Part shown: one piece after another, positions 49,928 to 62,500 of the stretch
How positions within the stretch are numbered: the stretch's first letter is position 1
Layout of the letters: every line of letters starts with the position of its first letter
NCBI GenBank assembly: GCA_021018815.1
Contig: JAITYX010000016.1
Coordinates: 4,107,001-4,171,000, forward strand
Source of the DNA: Talinum fruticosum
Taxonomy: Eukaryota; Streptophyta; Magnoliopsida; Caryophyllales; Talinaceae
Direction: 5' to 3'
Length of the DNA: 64,000 bases
Program-made: the position numbers and the translations under genes
The notes under the pieces: generated by a model
What the model was told of the DNA's origin: nothing
The model's database searches: none
What the model saw: the letters and a program-made list of their open reading frames with translations, nothing else

Positions 49928-52900
49928 TTAGCGAACAGGGCATCCGTCAACCACTATGCCCTTAGCTGTTGGGCATGTTGCCAGATCGCAGTGCTCACCG
50001 TTTGTGCCCCACCAAGTTATACTTTTGTTCTCTATACCTAAACTGAAGTACAACAAAACTGCCATGAAAGCGACTCCCGCATCTAGAGCAGCTGAAAGAA
50101 TGTAGTTATACCTTTGCCACCATTGCTTTCGATAGCGGAAAATGAAGAAATTGAAAACAGTTCCAACTATAATCCAGGAATTGTAGTTTACAGCTGTTGC
50201 TGGTGGCATGCTAGCTGTGGCCCCAAGGAGGACAGGAAGATTGATCAACTGAATCCATGATTGTTTGGGGAATGCCTTGTGAAAGAGCCATACTAGAATT
50301 GGTCCAATTGCCCCTCCTAGGAAGAACCAATTCATGGCCTTGTAAGTACCAAGATTGCCAAATATCCTCTTTGGACCCACCAAGCCCCATATCACAGAGG
50401 CATCGAAGAAGACACGATCACCAGGGCAAGTCCAAGGACTGTCAGGCGGAAGCAGGCTATCATCACATATATTTTGAATTGAGTTCAGCAACCACCAGGC
50501 CACCGTAATGTTGATTGTACCAGCAAGAACAGTTCCTATGAACTGAAAAGTCATATGAGCAGAAGGTATACAAGAGTCAGATGTGGCATTATTCGTAAAA
50601 CCAACATAAACTAGGACATGGTACATGTTGAAATTGTATTTCTTCACTTCAATTCAGCTTGCTTATGCATTCCAATGTGGGATACGCAACACCCCCCGGC
50701 CCAAAAAAAGTGACAACCAAAACAAGAAAACAACCAAAAAACAGGAAAAAGAAACCACAAGAATCTGCAGTTCACTATCTTGGTTAGAATTATACCTGAA
50801 CCAAGAACATTGATCTTGGTGGGATCTTCATGTAATGCCCTAGCTTGAAATCACTTAGGAAAGAAACAGCCTGTGCCATGCTCATATAACCATAGGTTTT
50901 GAAGCACACATTGGCTATTGGTTTTCCTGGTAGTATAATTCCCATAACATACTCTGTTATTATGTTCAATCCTGGTGTCTGCATTCAGAGAATCAAGGAT
51001 AAATGAGAAAGGAAAGTTATATAGAGGCTAGTTTTAGAATAATACATCTTGGCATTCCCTTTTTAGAAGGTGATATTTGAGTACCTATTCAAACAAGACA
51101 TGAACCTAAGCATGCTAGCTACTAGGTTGGTACTTCTACTTTGTTCCCCTCTTCCCACAAACTGTCTAATAGTTTCTTTCATGCTGTTTAAACTGGGAAA
51201 TACTGTTTCACCGTTCACTTTTGACCTGTCGAAGAAAGATCGTTCCCTTTGAAAGTGGAGGCTGGGTATTCCCTAAATCTCTTATGTTTCAAAGCGAAGG
51301 TTTGAAAAAGAGCTAAGTCTCGCAATAAGGAACTTTGTTGCATGAAAAGAGACTATGGAAGTGGGACAGGCTTGCTCAGTTTGGGGCTGCATCTGTTTAG
51401 GAGATTGTTGATTACAAATGCTACCTGGATTCTGGAATTGAATGGAAAAGAATATTTTATAATTGTGAAAACTTGCAGCAAGGTTCTTGACTCTCTTACC
51501 ATGTTGGTTGTTGCAGTTATTATGCTGATTGGAAGAGTGAAAACGAATGCCATGGCGCAAGCAAAGAGAAGAGCCCACCATGGAATTTGAACTTGATCCT
51601 TCAACAAGATGCAGAGCAGAAAAGAAATTCCCACTGTCACTGCCAGCAGCAGGTAGAACCACCATGATGGTATGTCTTTGTAGTTTCTCATCAATCTGGT
51701 GTGGATATCTTCCTTGCCTTTGTATGATGCACGAAATCTTCCATAGATCTCCCTGTTAGTTGAAAATTGTGCAACTTGTTAGGTTGGTTAGCGAGTATAC
51801 CCCCCTTTTTCCTGAAAGTACAATATTATGCTGTATGCAAAGCAACACCCTAGTGAAACGGATTCATTCTTGATAAATTCTGGAGAAAAACTTGATTACT
51901 TTGTTCATGGATAATTGATCCATGAATGTGCATCAAGAGGTTGCCTGGGGATCTGTTCAGGTCAGCCAAGTGGTGGCTTGAGCTGAGCCCAAGCTCAGCC
52001 GTACCTGTGACTGAGATTGGTGTAACTTGGAACTGGCTTTGACCGGTCCATTCTTCCAAACAAAGTATGTTGTGTTTTTATTTTCTTCTTTTATATATAT
52101 ATATATATATATATCAAAAGACATGGACTGGACTGGTTTTCGAGCTGTGCTGGGTCGTTCAACGGGCCAACCACTGGGTTTCGCCCTGTGATAGACAGGT
52201 GTTTGGTCACCCATATGTGCATCTATGATGGGTAAGAGCTAGAAATTCTGATAACTAAATATGTCGTTTTGTTCTATTTCCAGGCTGGTTTCTGGGGAAA
52301 ACAGCTTTAATTGTCAGAACCATAGAAAATAAAAGGAAATATTTGACAAATGCTCAATAACATACCTTCCATAGAAAAAGCCCACATGAGTAAGGGTGGA
52401 TGCTATTGTGGCAAATCCAAAGCCATAAGTGAGAGCAAAAAACATGCTCATGTGGATCTGTCCTTGCTTCTCGTACTGTGCTAGGTCGAGCTCAAATTTG
52501 TCATTGACTATAGCAGAAATATTGTAGACTTGACCTTGGGCTGTGAATAAATGTGAAGAGAAAATAGGGAACCTTCGAGCGTTGTACAAATCTAGCCCCC
52601 AGTATGCAATGGGGATGAAGAAGTACATTATTAGAACATACCCTATACACACATTTACAATGGCGAAAAATGGGGTCATGAGTGGGCTGAGCAAGAAGGA
52701 TGCCACAGTAGACCAATCTAGGGTGATGGCTCCTAGGCCAATGCCTCTCATGCCCGAACCTAGTTGTTGGGCTGTGACTGATTTGGAGAATATCCAGCAG
52801 ACCCATGATACGCTAGTGATCGTTGTGAACAGGTAGCCTGGCACTGCATACCACAAAAACTGCATACTAGTGCAATCAGGAAGAACTTTGCCCTTGATAT

Positions 52901-55900
52901 GTGCTTCTCAGCATTTTCATCCTTCTCGTGCAACGCCCTGCATCATATAAAATCGACACAGTGCTGATGTTAGGAAATAAATTTGGAAAAATTTTCCTTA
53001 ATACCTGGTTGGTTTGGGTCGAACATACCTGACAAAGTTAAATTTGGGTCAAAACATGGTTTACTTTATTTTCCTTTAAGGGGCAAGCGAACTTGGATGA
53101 TTAAATCGGACAAGATTTTGCTAGTGCTAGAAACAAGCATATGTCTTATGTCGTAACTTCCAAACAAATTTTTAGGAGCCCAAAGAGAAGAAAACGGAAG
53201 GTAAAATGGATACAAATTAACATGTTCAGTTTGTGCAGTTCGCGTGATTCGTATTTGAAAAACTCAGCGCATTCTGCTGGTTGTCCTGATGCTAATTATC
53301 TGTTCATCTTTGCATAGATATCATATTTATTCCTTTAGAGTTTATTAACGGTCTTCTTGTACTTCTTAGGAGTAAGAAATGATTGATTTCTGTTTCCGTT
53401 CTTATCAAATTTGGACGCAGAGTTGGAGTGATCATGATTCATGAAGCGACATTACAACCTCATCAGTAGCTCCTGCACCAGATATACCTTGCTGAAGGTT
53501 GCCTACCATGTATAGTTTGAGGTGAGCTCATGTTAGCCAGTGCTTATTAATTATTGTAGTCCATTAATTAAGTTTTTGAGGGACCCTTGAGGCGGATTTG
53601 TTTCTTGGCGATCCAACATAGGCTGTTAAACACTTGAACAAGCTAAGACATAGGACTAAATCAAACTGGTTTGCCTAACTGAGCGGGCCAGCATGCTGTT
53701 CATCTATTTTATATTATCTATTTCTTTCTTCACATTTCCAAGTTGAACAAGCGGTGGGGAAAAATTAGCATGCAGTAGGCCAGTCCGTGCGGCAAACCAG
53801 GTCCGGGGCCAAACTGTGTCATGGGCTGGTCTGAAGTCTTAACTAACCAAATCAGTTTTCTAGCAAAGCTGGCTGATCTATGAGCCAGCCAGAAGGGATG
53901 ACCGCAACTAATCATGTTGGCTCATAGCCAATTACTGAGGTGTTGGGGTTGTTACTGCATGATCTACTACTACTTAATTTGGCCATGGAATTTTGGCCTG
54001 TTCAAAAAGCTCAATCATTCATCCACTTACCATTGTCCTTTTAGTGGGATAATTCCGCACTCCAAAATTGACATCTCACCAAGATGACAGAACTTTTGGG
54101 CCTAGCATTCTAGGAAAGACAAGTTTCTTTTGAGTTTTCTTCTCTTTTTTTTTTTTTGGTTTCTTTTGGAGCTAGTTGCATCCGTTTGATGTGCCAAAGT
54201 TGATCCCACATCAACTCTAAATTTCTTATCTTGTTTTCTTACATGCCAAGCAGTGGCAGACAATGCTTGTTCAATGAATTTACCGGAATGCAAGGATTTT
54301 AACGTTACTTCTGTATATTGTAACGATGGTATGGGTCCAGTTTTCCATCCGAATTGAATTTCTCTACTCCCAAAAAGTCCTGAATATGGTCGAGAATTTT
54401 TCATTTGTATTTCAATTTATGCGATCGGCTATGTTCTTACTACATGCATTCTGCTCCAGGTTGTCAGGATTAGAACCCAAATGTTTGATGATAGCTTTCA
54501 AAACTCGAGTTAATCTCGATTTAATTTTATCTCCTCCCCCGCGCCCAAAAAAAAAAAAAAACCGGTGCCGGGGTTTTTGCTGAGGATGTATCCTTGAAAT
54601 GCACAACCCAGAAGCCTCAAATCTGTGTTCTCTTATGGTCCATATGATATTATCAGTCCCTATCTCCTGCAGGTTCAACTGGGGCGCTCAATTATTATGC
54701 CACTTGACCCACGACGTTTTTATTGATTTATTTATTTTTAATCTTGTTTATTTAAATTTACAATTTCTACGTGATAGATTCTCTACTTGACGCTGAAATA
54801 TATTTTTATTTTCATCTCCGAAGATGAAGGCTGAAGCTAAGATTGCTTAAGTATTTTTCACGTATTAAAAATATTATACTACTTTTATATTCAGCCAAAA
54901 AGAAAATATTATACTACTCTTATGATAATATTGATGATTACTTGAAGTAAATTTATTGGCTCTATTTTATTGTAGTTATTTGAGGTCATCGTCAATCATA
55001 TTAATTGCGTGACTTAATTTAGTGAGTTAATTATTTGGGCTTGTTATGTGCTAAATAGTATGTTTGAGTAAGACAGGTATGATGTAAATTGGTCTTATTA
55101 TGCCATATTTTTATTCTATCTTTAATGATAGAAATGACGTTGGAAATTTTTGTACCGTCTCATTATCTAAATTTGTCCGATCGGAAAGGTATATGGTGGA
55201 ACATTTATTAGATTTTTTACAGAATTTGTTTTTAATTAGAATTTAGACCTATCCTGTGTGTGTTAACTTAAAATAAATTCGGTATCAGATAATTTTATGT
55301 ATCATTTGATTGTCCAATGTAAATTTGATTTGAACTCAAACTTTTGTTATCGTCGTTTAAGAATACTAGAAAAATCTTCCTGTCCAATGACTAGGATTGT
55401 CTTACCTTACAACAACATATGCTATATTTATTAGTGTGGGTTTATCACCGGCCTACGTTAATATGATAAATGTGAGTTATTCATATACTTAGTCGATAGA
55501 GCATTTTCAACTTGAAAATGAATTTAAATTTAGATTCTTTTATATTCTTCGCAAATGCCTAACCAATAATATATTGAAAAAGGTAGTATAAAGTATAATG
55601 AACTGGTGCATAGAATAGAAGGGGTAGGGAGGGAAATGAGAAAGTTGGGTGACCTGAAGAGAGAGACTTGAACGAGTGTGTTGGGCCACCACATATGAGC
55701 CGGCTCCACTACGTACTTCCTCATCAATCCTGCCCACCCGTATCCCAATACCTGCCATGCCAGATTTTAATTTATTTTCCACCCCACATATACATATTAC
55801 TCATAATTTCAACTTTAGCATGTGAACATAAAAATTAAAATATGTCCAATAATAGATAAATATAATTATATTGTATTTATATTGCCCTATTCCTTTCTAG

Positions 55901-58272
55901 CTCATTTAGATTACAAAAAAATTTAAAAGTATAATTTTTGTTTTTAAATTTTAAATTAAAAAATTATTTAGGAATGTTCAATCAAGTGATTTTAAATTAT
56001 TCTTTCAGTCAATTGCTCGATTGGCAACTTAATTACATCATACTCATATTTCTAATATAAATTAGAAATTAATCTTTATCTTGATTCATCAAGGTCAATA
56101 CTTGTTTTTTAAGGGTACATAAAAATACACAACAGATCTGAATGGTTAGATTAATTTTGAAATATTTTTGCATTAAAGTATTATCAGTATGACGCGCTTT
56201 TATTATAATTTTATAATTTTTTTTATGGGACAAAAGATACTGAAAAGTTGTACTAATAATAATATAACCTTCTTCTACTTTCTTTTTTAGAAGCCATTAA
56301 ATTGTCTTACTACAATTTGAGCAAATTAGTGACCTTCTAATATCAATTCACTTTTGCAAGATCTGTAATGACTCGATTATATGTGATCTTATTTCTGTAA
56401 ATAGAAAGATTGAGTCGAGTCGAAACACTGAAATATCCTTTGCACAAAATGTCTAATATTTCCGCATCTATGCCAGCTACTTTTTGGTACGTAGCTTTGG
56501 CTTTGAGCATTTCATATTGAACATGGAATCACACCTCTCTCACAGACTATAAACATTTAAATGTCTTTTTCATTTTTTAAAAAATTTTGATTATCGGTTT
56601 TGGAGCATCTGGAGAATTTATTCTTAAAAATTTAGAGCGGAATAAAGTAGCTAATTTCTTTTATTCTCATATTTGAAGTGAGTTTGGACAATTTTCATCT
56701 TTATAATGAATTAAAAAAATAAAATCAGAAAAGTTTCTCTCTTTTTACAACGTGCCCCACAAAAAAAAATCCCTCTTTCTCTTTCTTTTTAAAAAACTTT
56801 TCATCCTTATTTTATTTATAGTAGACAGTATAGTAAGGCTATCTCATGCCACCCATATTTTTTTTTATTTAAGCTACATACTATAAATAATTAATATTTT
56901 GGTGGTAAAAAATATTTTTTATTCTCATTTTTAGTACTTTGAATAAAAATTCTAACCGAAATTTGCTATCATCATTTAAAAATTGCGGCTTACAACGCAA
57001 CTCGTGTAACAAATAAAGACAAATTGAAATTCAAACCTAAATCTCTCTTGAAATTGACTTCTTGAACCCATTTCCATTATTAAAAAATAACAATAATAAA
57101 AATTAGAGAGGGCAATTTATTATACTTTTATGAAAAATTATGTATCATTGACTCTTTAAATAACTTTAAATTAATAATTACGACAATCATAACATCAAAA
57201 ATATGAATATGGGTCTATATACTGAAGTTAATATGTATGATAATATGTGTTAAGTTTTAAAATTTTCTGTACTTTCATAATCATCCTTTTTAAAGAAAAA
57301 ATTAAAAAAATTTTTTAAATTGTGTCGCATCACTTAATTTATAAATCTAATAAAAATTTTAAAATCTATGTTTATAATTTAGAGGTTAAACTTTTATTTA
57401 ACTAATAATTATTTCGACAAAACATACAAAATATGTCATATCGTATCCTATAAATTACCGTTGAGCTTAACTACACTCCATCTAATAACGTCAAAATTGT
57501 AAATTTCATTTTTATTATCTCTCAGTCGTCATCTTCTTCTCCATCCCGACGTTCTCCTCATTATTCATACGTCCACTTAAATGCATTATTCAAATTTAAA
57601 AATAATTTTAAAACTTCAAAAATCAAAGTTAAAAAATTTTTGCAAACTTTGAGAAGAGAAGAAGACAAAACTCTGAATCCCACAACTTCAAAAAAAAAAG
57701 AAAAGAAAAGAAAGAAACACCCAAAGAGTAGGGAGAGGGAGAGAGCAGAGGGAATACCTGGGTGGTGATAATGAGGATCCAACCAGCCAAGAATGAAATA
57801 TTCCTCTTATAAAATGCCTTGATAATATTCACAATAGAAACAGCATAAGCTGACCCACTTCCAAAAGCACTACCCGCATTGGCAAAAATGGATATCAACA
57901 CATGCTCCTTCACATTAAACGGGCCGGGGTTAAGTGAGAAGGTCCGGGTCCCGAACCCCGGGATCCGGAACTGGGTCCGGGGCAGCATGGCGGCCATGAA
58001 ATGCCCAATGGGCAGGGTGGCCACTTGGACCGTGATTTGGGTTATGATCAAGGGCTCCGTCCGGTACGCAAAGAACTGGTTCAGGAAGGCTAGTAGAGCG
58101 CATGAGATTAGCCCCAAGAACCACATCCGGAAGGTCCATATGGGTAGGGTGGTGTCGTCGGTGTTGGTCACGGTTAGCCGGACCTCCTCTATGGGGAGAT
58201 CTCGTCCTCGTCGACCTCGGGCTTTTCCGGGTCGGTCCTGGCTTGTGGAGACGGTGGCTCGAAGGTGCCCAT
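49928..58272 (-). CDS. OPT-family oligopeptide transporter, reading frame broken by two 1-base losses
   Basis: Six exons: 57758-58272, 55654-55751, 52366-52937, 51500-51752, 50796-50978 and 49928-50542, about 745 aa if both gaps are ignored, a normal OPT length. The family moves tetra- and pentapeptides, glutathione or metal chelates with protons across membranes, mostly the plasma membrane. Signatures seen are [10 protein letters not shown] (about residues 115-124) and KIPPR in exon 5, with many hydrophobic helices (for example [20 protein letters not shown]). The N-terminus is acidic (EVDEDEIS) and the C-terminus is DGCPVR. Two breaks occur. In exon 1, four C at 58193-58196 give a TAG at 58190-58192 after DEISP, where IEEVRLTV should follow. 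In exon 3, five T at about 52855-52859 separate LIALVCS from FLWYAVPGY. All splice sites are GT-AG. It is either a young pseudogene or a gene with homopolymer sequencing errors. Confidence 0.9.
52938..55653 (-). other. 2.7-kb intron 2 of the OPT gene
   Basis: The largest OPT intron. It contains GGGTCGAAC/GGGTCAAAAC-like units near 53013-53060 and an A run near 54547-54560. No exon or nested gene is seen. The short ORFs in it have no family resemblance. Confidence 0.5.
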
Positions 58273-59129
58273 TGCGTAGTATTCTTGGGGAGGCTGGGAG
58301 GGTGGGTGATTTTAGGTAGGAGATTTTGATGGGTGTGTGTCAAGAGGGTTTTTATAGAGAGAAAAATGGTAAAATTATTGGGGGATTTTTATGGGTGGTT
58401 GTGTGGGGTGGGGACAAAGACAGCTAAGGTAAAGACTTATTAGGATTCAGTTATATAACTCTGGTCCATAGTAGTGAAGACTGTGGGACATGCATTTACT
58501 AAAAAAGAAAAATAATATATTTAAAAAATAAGGGTCATTGATTGAGTAGATATCCATGGGATTTTGGATGAATACAACTGGTTTTCTGGGGAAAATTAAA
58601 AAAAAAAAGGAGGGTTGACTAGATAGCTTTATTTTTAAAAAATACTATAATATTTTTTTAAAAAATTATAGTATCATGCATGCAAGAATCTTCATGAAAA
58701 TACTATGCTTGGATTAAGAATAATGACGTCATATGATAAAGTGAAGAGAGTGGGAAAAGGGCTTTCATGCATGTCATGCACATGACTGCATTTATTTTTA
58801 ATTTTAATTTTTTTTTATTATGAGTGCATTTATTCAAGGAGAGTGAAAGAGAGGGGGAGAAAGAGAGTGGCCTTGTAGGGCTTTGGGGTTGAAATAAGAG
58901 AGGATGAGAGTTTTGAGTATTCACATTGATGTGCCCCCTAACACTTTTCATACAAATATGTATGTCTTTTCTTATCAAGGTTTGAAGAATCTTTTATATA
59001 TATATATATATATATATTAAAGCTTATATTGAGTAGAATTTACAAAAATGGTACGGTGCGTAGTTTTTTTTTATTTTTTATTTACCAAGAGACGCCTACA
59101 TTATCTCGTAAATAATAAATCACAAAGAA
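58273..59129 (-). promoter_or_regulatory. upstream region of the OPT gene
   Basis: Pyrimidine-rich on the minus strand just before the ATG, as expected for a 5' UTR. AT-rich DNA follows, with a (TA)n run near 58996-59018. No specific regulatory motif is claimed. Confidence 0.4.
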
Positions 59130-59525
59130 TACTAGGTGGAGATTGGAGGGAGTAAAACCCCACTTCTTTATCAACGCCTAAATTTCTCAATTTGTCCGTT
59201 ACTTGATTTGCCTCACGAAAACAATGGTTAATTTTGATTTTTCAATCACATCGATTCATAAGATCCTTGCATTGTTTGACTATGGGCGTGAACTAACTGT
59301 TCATAATTTGAGTGCCCCTCAACATTCCCACTACAATCATGGAGTCCGATTTTATCCAAACTTTTCTAAAGCCCGTATTACAAACGATTCATATCCCTTC
59401 CTAAATTGCCTTCGATTCGGGCATGACAGAAGAGCAAACATCGAAATTCTCCATGAATCCGACTACCCACTCACCTCTGTCTCCTCGTAGCACTCCGCCT
59501 CCGGTAGCCAAGCCCGAACTCCCTT
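59130..59525 (-). pseudogene. RNase H-like remnant of a non-LTR retroelement
   Basis: The minus strand translates to a phrase like GGVLRGDRGEWVVGFMENFD, then KVWIKSDSMIVVGML, a CKDLMNRC-like segment and INHCFREANQVTDKLRNLG. These follow the order of plant LINE-type RNase H domains (GGVIRD..G.W..GF, then E.D...V, then H..R.AN..AD.LA). At least three in-frame stops and several lost residues show decay. No reverse transcriptase part is present beside it. Confidence 0.7.
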
Positions 59526-62500
59526 TTATGTAAGAGTAAATGGTAATAATGTTCTAATAGATTAGGATCTCGTCTAATAGGCCTCTATAATGGGGTCGGA
59601 TATAAGTTTAACAAACTTACAAGAATAGTACAGACCCAAAATCTAGTTAAGGCGCATGCATACACGGAACAGAGTTTGGAAGGTGGTGGATATTTGGATG
59701 ATTAGGGACCAACTTGAGGTCGATAGAAGTCCGTATGGTACTAGTAAGAGAGGCGAAACTAGCTCGTCCAAGGTTTTTTTTTTTGTTAATAATATTTTGT
59801 ATTCCCTTGATTTGTTAATATAATTTGCATCACTTGTTGCCAAAAAGAAAAATTTAAATAGGACTTAATTTACGTCATAATTAGATTTACGATTCAATTC
59901 GACCAGACCTCATAGACCCACTACTTTTATGATCAATTTTTTCTACGCCTCATTTCTATGATTTTTTTTTTATGGATTGTTTCTATGTCTTTTATTATTG
60001 AAGTGATTGATTAAACTTATTTTAATTATTTTTTTGTTTTAACCATAAAGGTTGTGAATATATATATCGAAGTTTTGAAGGATATAATAATAATTAAGTG
60101 ACTTTTTCAAAGAATTCGTATAGTGGATATGGTTAATCAAAAGAAAACAAAATGTTGCAATATTCTTCTAATTTGTTTTTTTTTTCCTCTTGTATGTATA
60201 TAGAGAGAGGCATAAAAGTCTAAATAAGATCCCATTTTGGCTTAACTTTTTGATAATAACAACTTTAAAGACTATTAATTATGCACGTGTACACTAATTA
60301 ACGTCCCTAATAATTAGATCTAGTTTTAATGGATAATGACACGTTAGAATGGAAATGCTTATACCAAAAGGGTGTGGCCCAACTGGTATTAAGTCTCCTT
60401 ATCACGTCTAAATATCATCTTATAAAAAATAATAAACGGGGGAGGGAGGGAGAGTACACGGTCATCACTCCACCAAAAATGTCAATTTTGCTCTCTCTGC
60501 GTGATGTGCTGCATAACAACATGAGTGACGACCCATCACTCAATCTTTATTTATTTTTAGGGAAAAAAACTACTCCTAAACATCTTATTTAATTTCTACT
60601 ATTCACAAAATTCAATTAGTACATAATATGAGGTTATGAGATTTAATTTTAATGTCTTTTTCATGGTATTAGTTGCCTTTCACCTAAAAGCCTCAAAGAG
60701 GGATAAGTGCCCATATTATTGGACATATATATTAGGAGCATGTGTTTGTTGGTGTCATGCTACCAAGTACGTTGGCAAAAATTTATACGATCCGATTACT
60801 TGAATTTGTCTTATCCAAAAAATTGGGTTTGGTCATGATATTTTGTCTAAAATTTAAATTCGTACATAAAATTTTCTTATTTCGTTGTTCGAACCCGATT
60901 TTAACCATCGATTTGTCTCATGACCGACCCAATTTTGACACGAGCCCGAATTTTTGCCAGCGCTACAACCAAGGGTCAACTTTGTTAGTTCGAGATGAAT
61001 ATTTTTCTTTTATAATAGTAAGCGTATATATTCGATGGACCTCTGCAAAGTTAATCTAATAGATTTAGTTGGCAAATGAGACGTGTATAATTAATGGATT
61101 AGACTTAACAAACACCTAATAATTCTAATAGAAACCGTAAAAAAAAGGTCGTTAATCAACTTCGAATCATAATTTTCACTCAGAAAACTTACTGTGACTC
61201 CACTTTTACCCAGAAATTACAAAAATAGGAAAACATTTAGTACCGATTAAACTACAAGCTCTAAATATCTTAGGGCTGATATATACATGATGTCACACTT
61301 AATGACTTGTTTTATTTTCCTTCTTCATATGTGACTATATATCTACTTTTCATTAAATTAGTTGCTTCGTACAAAATTATTCTAACATGTAAATGCACCT
61401 CACTTTGATTTGTAAAACCTCACCTTTTTTGTGGAAAATGGAAACTACGTGGGGTCTTATAACTCCCAATTATATTCCAACTCTTTGAAATTTTGATTTG
61501 GGCTTCTTTTTCTTCTTTTATTTTGTGGACTCATAATTATTATGCATTAATTGTAGTTTTTGCATTGGACATTGGAAAAATATATATATATATATATAGA
61601 CTTTGAAAATTCCATCAATGATAATGCTAATTCCCTCAATATGTATGAACCACACGAATTCATTGTTTAATAAGAGACTTGAAAGTAACTATGATGTGAT
61701 AATACCACATTTTCATTTAATAGTGTGAAAATTTACTTAATATTTTCGGGAAATACAATTTAGCTCACAAAGTTTGAATCGGGTTTCTTTTCAAAAATGA
61801 ACAATCGCGAGGATGTGTGAGATCTTATAATTTTGTTAGTATGGAACTATATAAATATATCAATTTTAAGGAGTTTTTAGCTCTAGTGATGGACGCGTTA
61901 CAATTTGTATGGGGTCTCTAAAGTTTGAATTTCAGGTGAAGTATTCTCCTTCATCAAGATTCAACCTCTTAATTTCGATATGGTCACCGTTAAACTTAAC
62001 CGTCACCGATATGTCCCGTTCAAATAGAGGAAAAACTTTATATTTTAGAAAAAAGTTGAAGATCAAAACAACATTATGAAAATATTTGTGATCAGACCTC
62101 ATTAAGATACTCACAATGATGGCTCTATCATCTTGAGATTATTATTACTATAAATATATATTACAAAATTAAAAAGGTGAAAAAGAAGAGAAGCCATTAT
62201 CTACAGTGCAAGCATTATCATGCATGGGATAGACTCAACTACCATATTCGATAATCACTTGTACAATTTAGAATTCATAACTGAGAGATATTATCAGATG
62301 CTGTGTAATCTGATTGCTTGACTTTGACCAGTCTACTGATTTGTCGTCATCTCAAATCAAAAACGTGCAAAAACCTCAAAATCTGGAAAACCACTTGCTG
62401 TATGTAAAATTATTTATACTGAATAAAGTCTGATATTCAGTTTGAGAATGGTCAAAACTCAAAATCTTTGGGCAATGGGCTTCAGAATTACAACTATTAG

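Noticed and set aside
57879..58343. Long plus- and minus-strand ORFs over OPT exon 1
   Set aside because: They are alternative-frame shadows of the GC-richer first OPT exon.
60366..60560. Possible SINE with box A-like TGGCCCAACTGG
   Set aside because: No acceptable box B at the right distance and no clear ends, so not called as an element.
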